Assembly: GCF_022808325.1 (NCBI RefSeq)
Contig: NZ_JALGCL010000002.1
Location: forward strand, 311,016 to 375,015
Length of the DNA: 64,000 nt
From: Cognatiluteimonas sedimenti
Lineage (GTDB): Bacteria > Pseudomonadota > Gammaproteobacteria > Xanthomonadales > Xanthomonadaceae
Direction: 5' to 3'
A model generated the notes under the pieces. That model was given only the letters and a program-made list of their open reading frames with translations. It was not told where the DNA came from and made no database searches. Numbering within the stretch: position 1 is the stretch's first letter; every line of letters starts with the position of its first letter. Both the position numbers and the translations under genes were made by a program. Below, piece after piece: positions 47,956 to 58,367 of the stretch.

Positions 47956-48324
47956 ATGAACCTGCTTGACCTGCCGCTTCTGGACCTGCTCGTTGCCCCC
48001 GCATACGCCCAGGCCGCCGGCCAGCCCGCCCCGGGCGGCCTGTTCGGTGGTGGCCTCGGTGGCCTGCTGTTCCCGGTGGTCCTGATCGGCGTGATGTACT
48101 TCCTGATGATCCGGCCGCAGATGAAGCGCGCCAAGGAACACCGTGCCATGCTCGACAAGCTCGGCAACGGCGACGAGGTGATCACCAACGGCGGCATCGC
48201 CGGCGTGGTGCGCGAGATCGGCGACAGCTTCGTCAGCGTCGAGATCGCCGACAACGTGCGCGTGCGCCTGCAGAAGGGCGCGATCGCGAACGTCCTGCCC
48301 AAGGGCACCCTGAAGTCGGCCTGA
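47956..48324 (+). CDS. yajC: Sec translocase accessory subunit YajC
   Basis: The 122-residue inner-membrane protein has one strong membrane helix (about residues 34-53, LLFPVVLIGVMYFLMIRP). The cytoplasmic part AKEHRAMLDKLGNGDEVITNGGIAG is typical. It forms a complex with SecD and SecF. A possible -10 element CATAAT lies at 47,921. First of the yajC-secD-secF set. Confidence 0.96.
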   Translation: MNLLDLPLLDLLVAPAYAQAAGQPAPGGLFGGGLGGLLFPVVLIGVMYFLMIRPQMKRAKEHRAMLDKLGNGDEVITNGGIAGVVREIGDSFVSVEIADNVRVRLQKGAIANVLPKGTLKSA

Positions 48325-48395
48325 GCCGGCACCCTTCCCGACCTGACCTTTCCAAGAATTTGCGCCGGCCGCCAGGCCACGCGCGGGGCTTCACG

Positions 48396-50267
48396 ATGCT
48401 CGAATACGGCCGCTTCAAATACGTCACCATCCTGGTCGTGGTGTTGCTCAGCGCGTTGTATGCGCTGCCCAACCTCTATCCGCAGGATCCGTCGGTGCAG
48501 ATCACCGCCAACCGCGGCTACCAGGTCGACGCGGCGCTGGAGCAGAAGGTCGTCGGCGAACTGCGGAAGGCCGGCGTCGCGCCCAAGGCGGTGGAACTGG
48601 AGAAGGACGGCGAGCTGCTGGTGCGGCTCAACGACGTCAACGCCCAGACCCACGCCAACGACGTCCTGAACGCGGCGCTGGGCGAGCATTACGTGATCGC
48701 GCTCAACCTCGCCTCCACCGTGCCCGACTGGCTCGGCGCGATCGGCGCGCGGCGCATGCTGATGGGCCTGGACCTGCAGGGCGGCGTGCACTTCCTGATG
48801 CAGGTCGACAAGCAGGCGGCGCTGGCCAAGCGCTTCGACGCCTATGCCGAGGACCTGCGCGTGCTGCTGCGCGACAACCGCGTGCGCTACGAATCGGTGG
48901 AGCGCCACCCCGACAACTCGATCGTGGCGACGCTGGCGCCGGGCAGCGACGCGGACGCCGCCCTTGCGCTGGTGCTCAAGAGCATGCCCAACCTCACCAG
49001 CGACGTGGAGAACGGGACCATCGTCGTGCGGGTGCCGGAGAAGGAGATCCAGCAGATCACCATCGACGCGATCGAGCAGAACGTCGGCACCCTGCGCAAC
49101 CGCATCAACGAGCTCGGCGTGGCCGAGCCGATCATCCAGCGCCAGGGTGCCGACCGCGTGGTGGTGCAGCTGCCGGGCGTGCAGGACACCGCACAGGCCA
49201 AGCGCATCCTCGGCGCCACCGCGACCCTGGAATACCGCGGCGTGGTCGACGGCAACCCCTACGACGCGCTCAGCAGCGGCAACGTTCCGCCCGAAGGCAA
49301 GATCTACTACCGCAAGGAAGTGGGCCCGGACGGCAAACCCATCCCGATCATCCTCAACAAGCGCGTGATCGCCACCGGCGACCAGCTGGTCAACGCGCGC
49401 TCCGGCTACGACTCGCGCAGCGGCACGCCGCAGGTGTCGGTGACCCTGAACGGCATCGGCGGGCAGCGCATGTTCGACTTCACCAGCGAGAACGTCGGCA
49501 AGCCGATGGCGGTGGTCTACGTCGAGCGCGTGCCGGAAGTGAGCACCGGGCCCGACGGCAAGGAGATCCGCACCACCCGCACCAGCGAGCAGGTGATCTC
49601 GGTCGCCACCATCCAGGGCGTGTTCGGCAAGGAGTTCCAGACCACCGGCCTGGAAAGCCCCAAGGAAGCCGCGGACCTGGCGCTGCTGCTGCGCGCCGGC
49701 GCGCTGGCCGCGCCGATGGACTTCGTCGAGCAGCGCGTGGTCGGCCCGAGCCTGGGCAAGGAAAACGTCAGTCGCGGCCTGACCGCGGTGCTGTACTCGT
49801 TCGGTTTCGCGCTGGTGTTCTTCCTGGTCTATTACCGCATGTTCGGGCTGATCACCTGCATCGCGCTGCTGATCAACCTGCTGATGGTGGTGGCGGTGAT
49901 GTCGTTCCTCGGGGCGACCCTGACCTTGCCGGGCCTGGCGGGCATCGCGCTGACGGTCGGCATGTCGGTCGACGCCAACGTGCTGATCAATGAGCGCATA
50001 CGCGAGGAATTGCGCGCCGGGTTGCCGCCGCAGGCGGCGATCGCCTCGGGCTACCAGCACGCCTCGGGCACCATCATGGACGCCAACCTCACCGCGATGC
50101 TGGCGGGCGTCGCCCTGTTCGCCTTCGGCACCGGCCCGGTCAAGGGCTTCGCCGTATCGCTGATCGCGGGCATCGTGACCTCCATGTACACCGCGGTGTC
50201 GGTGTCGCGCGGCATCGCCACCCTGATCTACGGACGCCGGCGCAAGCTGAAGTCCATTGCCATCTGA
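48396..50267 (+). CDS. secD: Protein translocase subunit SecD
   Basis: The 623-residue RND-type membrane protein uses the proton gradient to pull proteins through the Sec channel at the periplasmic side. It has an N-terminal membrane helix (residues 8-26), a large periplasmic domain with GLDLQGGVHFLMQVD, and five C-terminal membrane helices (GFALVFFLVYYRMFGLITC, ALTVGMSVDANVLINERIREE). The start at 48,396 (MLEYGRFKYVTI) fits the family. Confidence 0.97.
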   Translation: MLEYGRFKYVTILVVVLLSALYALPNLYPQDPSVQITANRGYQVDAALEQKVVGELRKAGVAPKAVELEKDGELLVRLNDVNAQTHANDVLNAALGEHYVIALNLASTVPDWLGAIGARRMLMGLDLQGGVHFLMQVDKQAALAKRFDAYAEDLRVLLRDNRVRYESVERHPDNSIVATLAPGSDADAALALVLKSMPNLTSDVENGTIVVRVPEKEIQQITIDAIEQNVGTLRNRINELGVAEPIIQRQGADRVVVQLPGVQDTAQAKRILGATATLEYRGVVDGNPYDALSSGNVPPEGKIYYRKEVGPDGKPIPIILNKRVIATGDQLVNARSGYDSRSGTPQVSVTLNGIGGQRMFDFTSENVGKPMAVVYVERVPEVSTGPDGKEIRTTRTSEQVISVATIQGVFGKEFQTTGLESPKEAADLALLLRAGALAAPMDFVEQRVVGPSLGKENVSRGLTAVLYSFGFALVFFLVYYRMFGLITCIALLINLLMVVAVMSFLGATLTLPGLAGIALTVGMSVDANVLINERIREELRAGLPPQAAIASGYQHASGTIMDANLTAMLAGVALFAFGTGPVKGFAVSLIAGIVTSMYTAVSVSRGIATLIYGRRRKLKSIAI

Positions 50268-50282
50268 CGGAGCACGACGACC

Positions 50283-51233
50283 ATGCAATTCAACGTGTTC
50301 CCGCACGGCAGCAAGTTCGACTTCATGCGCCTGCGCTGGGCGTCCACCGCATTGTCGGTGCTGCTGCTGGTGGTCGCGGTCGGCGCAATGGCGACCAAGG
50401 GGTTCAACTTCGCGCTCGACTTCACCGGCGGCATCGGCGTCGAGCTGCGCTACGCCCAGGCGCCTGACGTGGACGACGTCCGCGCAAGCCTGGAGCGTGC
50501 CGGCTACGACAGCGCGGTGGTGCAGACCTTCGGCAGCGGCGCCGACCTGCTGGTGCGGTTGCAGGCACCGGAGGAAGGCAGCCCGGGCATCAACACCGAG
50601 GGCATCGGCGATTCGGTCGCCAGGGCGGCGTCGCTGCCCGGCAACCCCGCCGAAAAGCGCAGCAGCGCGGAGATCAGCCCGCAGATCGGCAAGGAGCTGG
50701 CGCAGAACGGCATCTATGCCTTGCTGTTCGTGATGGTCGGCTTCCTGGCCTACATTTCGTTCCGCTTCGAGTGGAAATTCGCGGTCGCCGCGATCATCGC
50801 GACCATGCACGACGTGGTGGTGGTGGCCGGCTGGTTCGCGTTCAGCGGGCACGAGTTCGACCTCACGGTGCTGGCCGGCGTGATGTCGGTGATGGGCTAC
50901 TCGATCAACGACACGATCGTGGTGTTCGACCGCGTGCGCGAGAATTTCCGCGGCATGCGCGCGTCGCCGCGCGAGATCCTCAACACATCGGTCAACCAGA
51001 CGCTGTCGCGAACGGTGATCACCTCGTTCGTGGCGTTCCTGACGGTGCTGGCGCTGTACTTGTACGGTGGCGGTTCGCTGCGCGGCATGGCCGAGTCGCA
51101 GATGATGGGCATCATCATCGGCACGCTGTCGTCGATCTTCGTCGCCTGCCCGTTGCTGATGTGGCTGGGCGTGAGCAAGCAGGACTTGATGCCGAAGGCA
51201 AAGGACGAGGCCGCGCTGGCACGGCGGCCCTGA
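50283..51233 (+). CDS. secF: Protein translocase subunit SecF
   Basis: This 316-residue partner of SecD has a first membrane helix at about residues 20-38 and the periplasmic domain with FALDFTGGIGVELRYA. A C-terminal five-helix block follows with GYSINDTIVVFDRVRENFRG and NQTLSRTVITSFVAFLTVLAL. It lies 15 bases after secD and is closed by the strong terminator at 51,247. Confidence 0.97.
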   Translation: MQFNVFPHGSKFDFMRLRWASTALSVLLLVVAVGAMATKGFNFALDFTGGIGVELRYAQAPDVDDVRASLERAGYDSAVVQTFGSGADLLVRLQAPEEGSPGINTEGIGDSVARAASLPGNPAEKRSSAEISPQIGKELAQNGIYALLFVMVGFLAYISFRFEWKFAVAAIIATMHDVVVVAGWFAFSGHEFDLTVLAGVMSVMGYSINDTIVVFDRVRENFRGMRASPREILNTSVNQTLSRTVITSFVAFLTVLALYLYGGGSLRGMAESQMMGIIIGTLSSIFVACPLLMWLGVSKQDLMPKAKDEAALARRP

Positions 51234-51246
51234 GGTCGAGCCGATG

Positions 51247-51283
51247 CAACGAAAAGGCCGCGCTGTGCGCGGCCTTTTCGTTG
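51247..51283. terminator. Bidirectional terminator between secF and suhB
   Basis: CAACGAAAAGGCCGCG pairs with CGCGGCCTTTTCGTTG around a short loop. A-rich and T-rich arms make it work in both directions between two convergent genes. Confidence 0.9.
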
Positions 51284-51344
51284 GTGGATGCAGCCCTTCG
51301 CCCCCGGCTTCGACCCGCCCGGGACAGGTTCGGGCGTCGGACGG

Positions 51345-52175
51345 TCAGGCGAAGCTCGCCGCGTACCCCGACGCCACGATCGCCTTCTGCAGCGGCTCGA
51401 CCAGCTTGACGTTGCCGGCGACGACCTGGCGACCGCGCGCTTCGGCGATGTCCATGCGCGCGAGCGCGGCGCCGCGGTAATCGCAGACGCGACCGCCGGC
51501 CTCGCGCACCAGCAACATTCCCGCGGCGATGTCCCAGGGCTGAACGCCGGCCTCGAAATAGCCGTCGGCACGGCCGCAGGCGACGTAGGCCAGGTCGAGC
51601 GCCGCCGAACCGGTGCGGCGCACGTCCTCGGCTTCGGCCAGCAGGGTGCGCAGGCAGTCCATCTGCGGCGCCACCCGCGCGCGTTCGCGCGGGGGGAAGC
51701 CGGTGATCAGCATCGCGCCACCCAGGTCCTTGCGCTCGCTGACGCGGATGCGGCGCTCGTTGAGCGCGGCGCCGCTGCCGCGGCTGGCGGTGAAAAGCTC
51801 GTTGCGCAGCGGATCGAAGATCACCCCGTGGATCGGCTCGCCGTTCTCGACCAGCGCGATCGAGACGCACCAGTGCGGCCAGCCATGCAGGTAGTTGCTG
51901 GTGCCGTCCAGCGGGTCGATCACCCAGGTATGGCGGCTGGCGCCGCGGTTGCCCTTCTGCGCGCCGCCTTCCTCGCCGAGGATGGCGTAATCGGGATTGG
52001 CGCGGCGCAGTTCCTTGATGATCTCGGCTTCGGCGAGGCCATCGACCTCGCTGGCGTAATCCATCCGTTCCTTCTCGACGATGTTGAGCGCGTCGAGCTT
52101 GTTCATGTGCCGCAGCAGCACGCTGCCGCCCGCACGGGCCGCCTTGACCATGACGTTGACGGCGGGCTTGAGCAT
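51345..52175 (-). CDS. suhB: Inositol-1-monophosphatase (SuhB family)
   Basis: The 276-residue Mg-dependent phosphatase has the metal motifs GEEGG (about residue 67), [15 protein letters not shown] (residues 85-99) and [19 protein letters not shown]. Besides inositol phosphates, SuhB acts in rRNA transcription antitermination complexes. Divergent from trmJ, an arrangement also seen in other gammaproteobacteria. Confidence 0.94.
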   Translation of the reverse strand: MLKPAVNVMVKAARAGGSVLLRHMNKLDALNIVEKERMDYASEVDGLAEAEIIKELRRANPDYAILGEEGGAQKGNRGASRHTWVIDPLDGTSNYLHGWPHWCVSIALVENGEPIHGVIFDPLRNELFTASRGSGAALNERRIRVSERKDLGGAMLITGFPPRERARVAPQMDCLRTLLAEAEDVRRTGSAALDLAYVACGRADGYFEAGVQPWDIAAGMLLVREAGGRVCDYRGAALARMDIAEARGRQVVAGNVKLVEPLQKAIVASGYAASFA

Positions 52176-52265
52176 GGCGGAACGACCTCGGGGCAGGCGG
52201 AAGGATGGCGACGGCAAAGAACGGACCGGCGCGGTGGCCGGGGCGCGGAGTTTAACATTGCCACC

Positions 52266-53072
52266 ATGAGCAACCGTCCCGAGGACATCACCCCCAGCCG
52301 GGAGCCGCTGCCGTCCGCGCGCATCCGCGTGGTGCTGGTCGGCACCCAGCATCCGGGCAACATCGGTTCGGCGGCGCGGGCCATGAAAACCATGGGCCTG
52401 TCGCGGCTGGCGCTGGTGGCGCCGGAACGCTACCCCCATGCCGACGCCGACGCGCTGGCGGCCGGGGCCGACGACGTGCTTGCCGCGGCGTCCCTGCACG
52501 AGACCCTGGCCGCGGCGGTGGCCGACTGCCGGCTGGTGCTGGGATGCACGGCGCGCAGCCGCCGGATCGCGCTGCCGGAGCAATCGCCCCGCGAAGCCGC
52601 GGCCCGGGCGCTGGCCGAGGCCGGGCGGGGGGCCGAAGTGGCGCTGGTATTCGGGCGGGAGCGCACCGGGCTCGACAACGACGAGCTGCAGCTGTGCCAC
52701 GGGGCGGTCCATATCCCCGCCAATCCCGACTACAGCTCGCTGAACCTGGCCGCGGCGGTGCAGGTGCTGGCCTACGAACTGCGCATGGCCTGGTTGCAGC
52801 CCGGAGCGGTCGTGGAATCCCCGGCCCCGGCCGCGGCCGGGGAACCGGCGTCCCACGCGCAGCTCGAAGGCCTCTTCGCGCAGCTGGCCGAGACCCTGGA
52901 AGCGATCGATTTCCACAAGGGCCGGGCCCCGCAGTCGGCGCTGCGCAAACTGCGGCGGCTGTTCCTGCGCAGCGGGCTGGACGCGCGCGAGGTGCGGCTG
53001 CTGCGCGGCGTGCTGGCGGATGCGCAACGGATGGCGCGGCTGGCCGGCGAGCGTCCGCCGGCGCTGTCTTAG
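52266..53072 (+). CDS. trmJ: tRNA (cytidine/uridine-32-2'-O)-methyltransferase
   Basis: The 268-residue SPOUT-fold enzyme methylates the ribose at position 32 of tRNA. Motifs: [23 protein letters not shown] (N-terminus), [19 protein letters not shown], and the knot segment [25 protein letters not shown] helical C-terminal extension follows from about residue 190. The start ATG lies 90 bases from suhB on the other strand. Confidence 0.93.
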   Translation: MSNRPEDITPSREPLPSARIRVVLVGTQHPGNIGSAARAMKTMGLSRLALVAPERYPHADADALAAGADDVLAAASLHETLAAAVADCRLVLGCTARSRRIALPEQSPREAAARALAEAGRGAEVALVFGRERTGLDNDELQLCHGAVHIPANPDYSSLNLAAAVQVLAYELRMAWLQPGAVVESPAPAAAGEPASHAQLEGLFAQLAETLEAIDFHKGRAPQSALRKLRRLFLRSGLDAREVRLLRGVLADAQRMARLAGERPPALS

Positions 53073-53100
53073 GCCCGGCAATTCGGCTAGGCTCGCTGCC

Positions 53101-54054
53101 TTGGCCGTCCCCGTGGAAAACCGGACTTTGCGCAACCCGACGCTACGCCTGCTGACCTGCGTGCTTGGCCTGCTGGCGAGCCTGGCGTTCGCCGCGCCGG
53201 CGCGGGCGGGCGATCCGCACGTGCTGGTGCTGGGGCGGATCAGCGACGATCCCAAGGCGCACTACGAGCAGCTCAAGCCGCTGCTGGACTACGTGGTGCC
53301 ACGGATGGCCGACGTCGGCATCACCGAAGGCCGGATCCTGATGGCGCGCGACCTGCAGCAGATGACCAGTTACCTGCGCCGCGGCCGCGTCGACTGGGTC
53401 ACCGAAACCTCGGCCAATGCCATGCGCCTGGAAGACCGTGCCGGCGCGCAGCCGTTGCTGCTGACCGAGCGCAACGGCGTCAGTGACTACCGCGCGCTGA
53501 TCTTCGTGCGCCGCGACAGCGGGATAGCCTCGCTCGACGACCTGCGCGGCCGCAGCGTGGCATTCCAGAACACCTCGTCCACCAGCGCGTACGTGGTGCC
53601 GGCGATGCAGCTGCTGCAGCACGGGCTGTCGCCGCAGATCCTGCTGTCGCCGATGGACCGGCCGGACGACCGCTCGGTCGGCTACGTGTTCGCCGGTTCG
53701 GAGCTCAACATCGCCACCTGGGTGCACAAGCGCCTGGTCGATGCCGGGGCCATGAGCAACCTGGACTGGAACGACCCGCATCGGACCCCGGCTTCGTACC
53801 GCAGGGATTTCCGCGTGATCGACCAGAGCCGGGCCTACCCGCGCGCGCTGGAGATGGTCCGTGGCGACCTCGACGACCGGATCCAGGCGCGACTGCGCGA
53901 GGTGCTGTCCGAGGCCGGCAAGGATCCCGACGCGCGCGAGGCGCTGCTGCAGTTCTTCCGCACCACCCGCTTCCTCCCGATCGACACCGCCACCGAAGCC
54001 GCGTTGCGCGACCTGCGCGATGGCGTGAAGCGCGTGCGCGTGGAGGTCGAATGA
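53101..54054 (+). CDS. PhnD-like periplasmic substrate-binding protein
   Basis: The product has 317 residues from TTG 53,101 (GTG 53,113 also possible). A signal peptide ([19 protein letters not shown]) is followed by a phosphate/phosphonate ABC-type binding domain ([57 protein letters not shown]). There is no transporter gene. Instead the stop overlaps the start of the GGDEF-EAL gene by four bases, so the protein is likely a periplasmic sensor for that signalling protein rather than an uptake component. Confidence 0.88.
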   Translation: MAVPVENRTLRNPTLRLLTCVLGLLASLAFAAPARAGDPHVLVLGRISDDPKAHYEQLKPLLDYVVPRMADVGITEGRILMARDLQQMTSYLRRGRVDWVTETSANAMRLEDRAGAQPLLLTERNGVSDYRALIFVRRDSGIASLDDLRGRSVAFQNTSSTSAYVVPAMQLLQHGLSPQILLSPMDRPDDRSVGYVFAGSELNIATWVHKRLVDAGAMSNLDWNDPHRTPASYRRDFRVIDQSRAYPRALEMVRGDLDDRIQARLREVLSEAGKDPDAREALLQFFRTTRFLPIDTATEAALRDLRDGVKRVRVEVE

Positions 54055-56192
54055 GGTTCGACCGGTACCTGAAGGGGCTGCACGCCAAGTTCATCGCGCT
54101 GGTCTGCCTCACGTTGCTGCTGATGCTGGCCGTCGTGGTGCTGATGCTGCAGCGCCAGAGCGCGATGCAGCACGAGGTCGTGCGCCAGAGCCGCGACTCG
54201 ATGCACGCGCTGGTGTTCGAGCGCCTGCGCGTTCACGGCGAGGCGCTCTCGGCGCAGGTCGCCGACACCCTGGTCAACCCGCTGTACTACTTCGACCTGG
54301 ACACCATCGGCGTGGTCGCGCGCAACGTGCTGCGGCAGCCGGACGTACGCTATGTGCTGGTGTACGACAACAAGGGCGACATCATCCACGACGGCTCCGG
54401 CGACATTCCCACCTATGGCCAGGCGATGCGCGACCCGCTCGCCTACGAGGCCGTGTCTGCCAACGGCGTGCACGCGCAGTGGACCGACCGGGTGCTCGAC
54501 GTGTCCAGCCCGATCCGGGTCGGCGACCAGCGCCTGGGCGGCGTGCGCATCGGCTATTCGCTGGAGGCGGTGCGCGCCGACGAGAACCGCGCGTCCTCCG
54601 CGCTGGGCGAGCGCCTCGGCGCGATCGGCACGCGCCACCTGTGGTGGATCGGGTTGTTGCTGGTGGCGCTGGTGGGGCTGGGCGCGATCGCCAGCCTGGT
54701 GCTGCAGCGCGCGCTGGTGCGCCCGATCCGGCAACTGGCCGACGCCGCGCAGGAGATCGAGACCGGCAACTACGCCACCGCTGTCCCGGCCAGCAAGCGC
54801 AACGACGAGGTCGGGGACCTGATGCGTGCCTTCGGCCGCATGGGCGACAGCATCGCGCGCCATGATCGCGACATCCGCCGCATGGCCTACACCGATGCGC
54901 TCACCGGGCTGGCCAACCGGCTGGCCTTCCGCGAGAGCCTGGACCAGCGCTTGATGCAGCTGCGCGGCGCCGGTCGCCAGCTGGCGCTGCTGTTCGCCGA
55001 CATCGACGATTTCAAGCGCGTCAACGATACCCTCGGCCACGACGCCGGCGACGAGGTGCTGGTGCAGTTCGCCAACCGCATCCGCACCCAGGTGGATCGC
55101 TTCGGCGATGCCGACGAAACCATGCTGGCGCGCTTTGGCGGCGACGAGTTCGTGATCCTGCTGCAGGGCGGCGGTTCCGGGCGCGACGTCCGCGAGCAGG
55201 CCTCGGACCTGGCCGCCACCCTGGTCGCGGAGCTGGGCCGGCCGATCGTGGTGCAGGGCCGGCAGGTGTTCCTCGGCACCTCGATCGGCATCACCCTGTT
55301 CCCGGAGGACGCCTCCGGGGCGACGGCGCTGATGAAGAACGGCGACATCGCCATGTACCAGGCCAAGGTCGCCGGCAAGAGCTGCTACCGCTTCTACAGC
55401 CGCGCCATGGACCAGGCGGTCGAGCGCCGCGTGCGCATGGAGCAGGACCTGCGCGGGGCCTGGGACCGCGGCGAGCTCAGCCTCGCCTACCAGCCGATCT
55501 ACCGCCTCGGCGACGGCCAGCTGGTCGGTGCCGAGGCGCTGCTGCGCTGGCACCATCCCGAGCAGGGCAGCATCGCGCCGTCGGTGTTCATCGACGTCGC
55601 CGAGCAGAGCGGCCTGATCGAGACGATCGGCCCGGAGGTGCTGCGCGTGGCCTGCAACGACGCGGTGCGCTGGCACACCCAGTTCAACCGCGGCAAGGAG
55701 CTGTTCGTGTCGGTCAACGTGTCGCCGCGGCAACTGCGCAGCGGCGAGCTGCCGGACCAGGTGGCCACGGTGCTGCGCGATACCGGGCTGCCCGCATCGC
55801 AGCTGCACATCGAGCTGACCGAGACCGCGGTGATCGGCGACGAAGTCCACGCCAGCGCTTTGCTGGCGCGGTTGCGCAGCACCGGGGTCAAGGTGTGGCT
55901 CGACGATTTCGGCACCGGCTTCTCCGGTCTCAGCCACCTGCGCCGGGTGCCGGTGGACGGGGTCAAGATCGATCGCAGCTTCGTCTCCGACGTGCTGCGC
56001 GACCCCGACGACCTTGCCCTCACCACCGCGATCATCGCGATGGCGCATTCGCTGGGCATCACGGTGATCGCCGAGGGCGTGGAAAAGGAAGGGCAGTACG
56101 CGATCCTGCGCGAGCGCGGCTGCGACCTGGCGCAGGGCTACTGGATCGGGCATCCCGTGAACGTGCAGGAGTTCTGCGGGCTGCTGGCCTGA
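54051..56192 (+). CDS. Membrane GGDEF-EAL cyclic-di-GMP enzyme
   Basis: The 713-residue inner-membrane protein has a membrane helix at 15-35, a periplasmic sensor region (about 40-190), a second helix at about 200-220 and a HAMP-type linker (ALVRPIRQLADAAQEIETGNYATAVP). A GGDEF domain (RFGGDEFVIL near 360) and an EAL domain (GAEALLRWHHPEQG near 494, ELTETAVIG, DDFGTGFSGLSHLRRVPVDGVK) follow. Both active sites look intact, so it may make and break c-di-GMP. Translationally coupled to the PhnD-like protein. Confidence 0.94.
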   Translation: MRFDRYLKGLHAKFIALVCLTLLLMLAVVVLMLQRQSAMQHEVVRQSRDSMHALVFERLRVHGEALSAQVADTLVNPLYYFDLDTIGVVARNVLRQPDVRYVLVYDNKGDIIHDGSGDIPTYGQAMRDPLAYEAVSANGVHAQWTDRVLDVSSPIRVGDQRLGGVRIGYSLEAVRADENRASSALGERLGAIGTRHLWWIGLLLVALVGLGAIASLVLQRALVRPIRQLADAAQEIETGNYATAVPASKRNDEVGDLMRAFGRMGDSIARHDRDIRRMAYTDALTGLANRLAFRESLDQRLMQLRGAGRQLALLFADIDDFKRVNDTLGHDAGDEVLVQFANRIRTQVDRFGDADETMLARFGGDEFVILLQGGGSGRDVREQASDLAATLVAELGRPIVVQGRQVFLGTSIGITLFPEDASGATALMKNGDIAMYQAKVAGKSCYRFYSRAMDQAVERRVRMEQDLRGAWDRGELSLAYQPIYRLGDGQLVGAEALLRWHHPEQGSIAPSVFIDVAEQSGLIETIGPEVLRVACNDAVRWHTQFNRGKELFVSVNVSPRQLRSGELPDQVATVLRDTGLPASQLHIELTETAVIGDEVHASALLARLRSTGVKVWLDDFGTGFSGLSHLRRVPVDGVKIDRSFVSDVLRDPDDLALTTAIIAMAHSLGITVIAEGVEKEGQYAILRERGCDLAQGYWIGHPVNVQEFCGLLA

Positions 56193-56228
56193 TCGCTGCC
56201 GCCCGGGGCGCGGGGCGCGCACCGCATT

Positions 56229-56843
56229 TCAGATCAGCGCATCGATCCCGCGTGCCGCCATCGCGGCGAATTTCCCCGACAGCACCCCGAACACCGCGAT
56301 CGCGATCGCGCCGGCGCCCCAGGCCACCAGCAGCAGCGCGCCGTCGCGCTCCAGCAGGGCGAACGCGAACAGCAGCAGCAGTGCGCCGAACAGGTAGTTC
56401 GTCAGCGGGATCGGCAGCGACAGCAGCAACCCGAGCAGCACCAGCAACAGCCCGGTGAACATCACCGCGGCACGCCTGTGCAGCAGCTGCCGCAGCCGCG
56501 GCCGCACCAGCTTTTCCAGCCGCGCCAGCCACGGCGAGATCTTCGCGTCGAAGCGCTTGAGCGCATGCCGGTGCGGGCCGCGACGGGCGAGGAACCCGGG
56601 CAACCATGGCCGCCGCGTGCCGAGCAGCAGCTGCGCCCCGATCAGCACCACCAGCGGGCCGCTGATCGCGCCACCGATCGGGATCGGGATGAAGGCCGGC
56701 AACGTCGCGATCAGCAGCAGCATCCCGAACGCGCGCCGTCCCAGCCCGGCGAGCAGGTCGCGCAGCGGCAACAGCTCGTCCGGATCGCCGACGGTGAAGC
56801 CGTCGAGCAGCACCCGCAGGCCGCGATCACGCATCCTCGTCAT
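56229..56843 (-). CDS. ExoD-family membrane protein
   Basis: The 204-residue protein has hydrophobic segments around residues 35-60, 66-82, 125-160 and 165-195. The ExoD pattern GRRAFGMLLLIATLPAFIPIPIGGAISGP is at the N-terminus. ExoD is named from exopolysaccharide-defective rhizobial mutants; its reaction is unknown. It overlaps the 3' end of the CNNM/CBS gene by 17 bases, so the two are co-translated. Confidence 0.86.
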   Translation of the reverse strand: MTRMRDRGLRVLLDGFTVGDPDELLPLRDLLAGLGRRAFGMLLLIATLPAFIPIPIGGAISGPLVVLIGAQLLLGTRRPWLPGFLARRGPHRHALKRFDAKISPWLARLEKLVRPRLRQLLHRRAAVMFTGLLLVLLGLLLSLPIPLTNYLFGALLLLFAFALLERDGALLLVAWGAGAIAIAVFGVLSGKFAAMAARGIDALI

Positions 56844-58137
56844 CGTCGTGTCCGGACGCGACCTGCTGCACCAGCAGCTTGTCGATGCGCGGCCCGTCGA
56901 GGTCCACCACCTCGATCCGCCAGCCGCGCCAGCCGAAATGCTCGCCGGCGTGCGGGATGCGGCCGAAATGGGCGATGGTCATGCCCGCGGCGGTGTTGTA
57001 GTCGTGCTCGTCCTCGCCCGGCAGCGGGCCGCCGCCGAGCAGTTCGCGCAGGTCGTCGACCGGCAGCGAGCCATCCACCAGCAACGAGCCGTCCTCGCGC
57101 ACGACCACCAGCGCCTCGGCGTCGGCGGTCTCGCCCGACTGCACGCGGCCGAGCACCGCGCCCATCAGGTCGTTGAGGGTGACCATGCCGGTGACGTCGC
57201 CGTATTCGTCCACCACCATCGCCAGCGACTGCTGTTCCTCGCGGAAGATCTCCAGCAGCTTCAGCGCGTGCGTGGACTCGGACACGAACACCGCGGGCCG
57301 CAGTTTGCGGAACAGCTCCGGGGCGCGTTCGTCGAGGCGGTCGAGCAGGGCCTTCACCTCGAGCACGCCGAGCACGTCCGAATCGCTGTGCCGGTAGACC
57401 GGGTAGCGCGAGTACGGGGTCTCGCGCATCGCCGCCAGGTTCTCCTCGAAACTGGCGCCGGCATCGAGCCAGACGATCCGCGTGCGCGGGGTCATCAGGC
57501 TTTCCGCGGTGCGGTCGCCCAGGCGCATCACCCGGTTCATCATGTTGCGTTCGTCGGAGTCGATCAGGCCCTGCTCGTGGCTTTCGCTCACCAGCATGCG
57601 GATCTCCTCCTCGGTGACCAGCGAGCCGCTGCTGCCTCCAAGGCCGAGCAGGCGCATGACCGTGCGGGTGCCGAACGCCAGCAACACCACGAAAGGCTTG
57701 GCCGCCTTGGCGAAGAAGTCCATCGGGTACGCCACCGCCGACGCGATCTGCTCCGGGCGCAGGGTGCCGATGCGCTTGGGCACCAGTTCGCCGACCAGGC
57801 CGAAGAAGAACAGCATCAGCAGGAAGCCGGCACCGAAGCCGATGCGGTCGGCGTAAGGCGCCAGCCAGTCGACCCGCGCCAGCGGCACCGCGATCTTCTC
57901 GCCCATCGATTCGCCGCCGAAATAGCCGGTGAGCAGGCTCAGCAGGGTGATCCAGAGCTGCACCGCCGAGAGGAAGCTCTCCGGATGCTCGGCCAGGTGC
58001 AGCGCCTTGCGCGCGCGCCGGCTGTGCGCCGCCATCTGCTTGAGGCGGCTCTTGCGCGAGGTCATCACCGCCATCTCCGACATCGCGAAGAAGGCGTTGA
58101 ACAGCACCAGCACCAGTACGATCAGCAGTTGCAGCAC
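56827..58137 (-). CDS. CNNM/CorC-type hemolysin-like transporter protein
   Basis: The 436-residue protein has a DUF21 membrane region (residues 1-200, four helices, LFNAFFAMSEMAVMTSRKSRL at the start). Two CBS domains follow (about 215-345: MTPRTRIVWLDAGASFEENL; SLAMVVDEYGDVTGMVTLNDL), then a CorC/HlyC C-terminal domain. The family handles Mg2+/Co2+ efflux or homeostasis; despite the historical name there is no evidence of hemolysis. Confidence 0.92.
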   Translation of the reverse strand: MLQLLIVLVLVLFNAFFAMSEMAVMTSRKSRLKQMAAHSRRARKALHLAEHPESFLSAVQLWITLLSLLTGYFGGESMGEKIAVPLARVDWLAPYADRIGFGAGFLLMLFFFGLVGELVPKRIGTLRPEQIASAVAYPMDFFAKAAKPFVVLLAFGTRTVMRLLGLGGSSGSLVTEEEIRMLVSESHEQGLIDSDERNMMNRVMRLGDRTAESLMTPRTRIVWLDAGASFEENLAAMRETPYSRYPVYRHSDSDVLGVLEVKALLDRLDERAPELFRKLRPAVFVSESTHALKLLEIFREEQQSLAMVVDEYGDVTGMVTLNDLMGAVLGRVQSGETADAEALVVVREDGSLLVDGSLPVDDLRELLGGGPLPGEDEHDYNTAAGMTIAHFGRIPHAGEHFGWRGWRIEVVDLDGPRIDKLLVQQVASGHDDDEDA

Positions 58138-58328
58138 GCGCGCAGGTCCAGGCGATGGGCGGGGCGGGCCAGTGTCGGCGCCGGGCGATCAGCGGCGCGT
58201 GCAGGCGGGGGCGGGGGGGCGTCGTCCATAGGTCGCGCCGGGGCGCGGGCCGATCATAGCAGCCGCGCCCCGACCGCCATGGCGGCCCCACCGGGCCTGC
58301 GTTGCTGCACGGCCGGGGGCTTACCCGT

Positions 58329-58334
58329 CATAAT
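58329..58334 (+). promoter_or_regulatory. Possible -10 element before the DUF47-pit operon
   Basis: CATAAT lies 34 bases before the DUF47 start codon. No matching -35 is obvious in the GC-rich flank. Confidence 0.4.
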
Positions 58335-58367
58335 TCCGCCATTCCACACCACGCGACGGGGCCTGCG

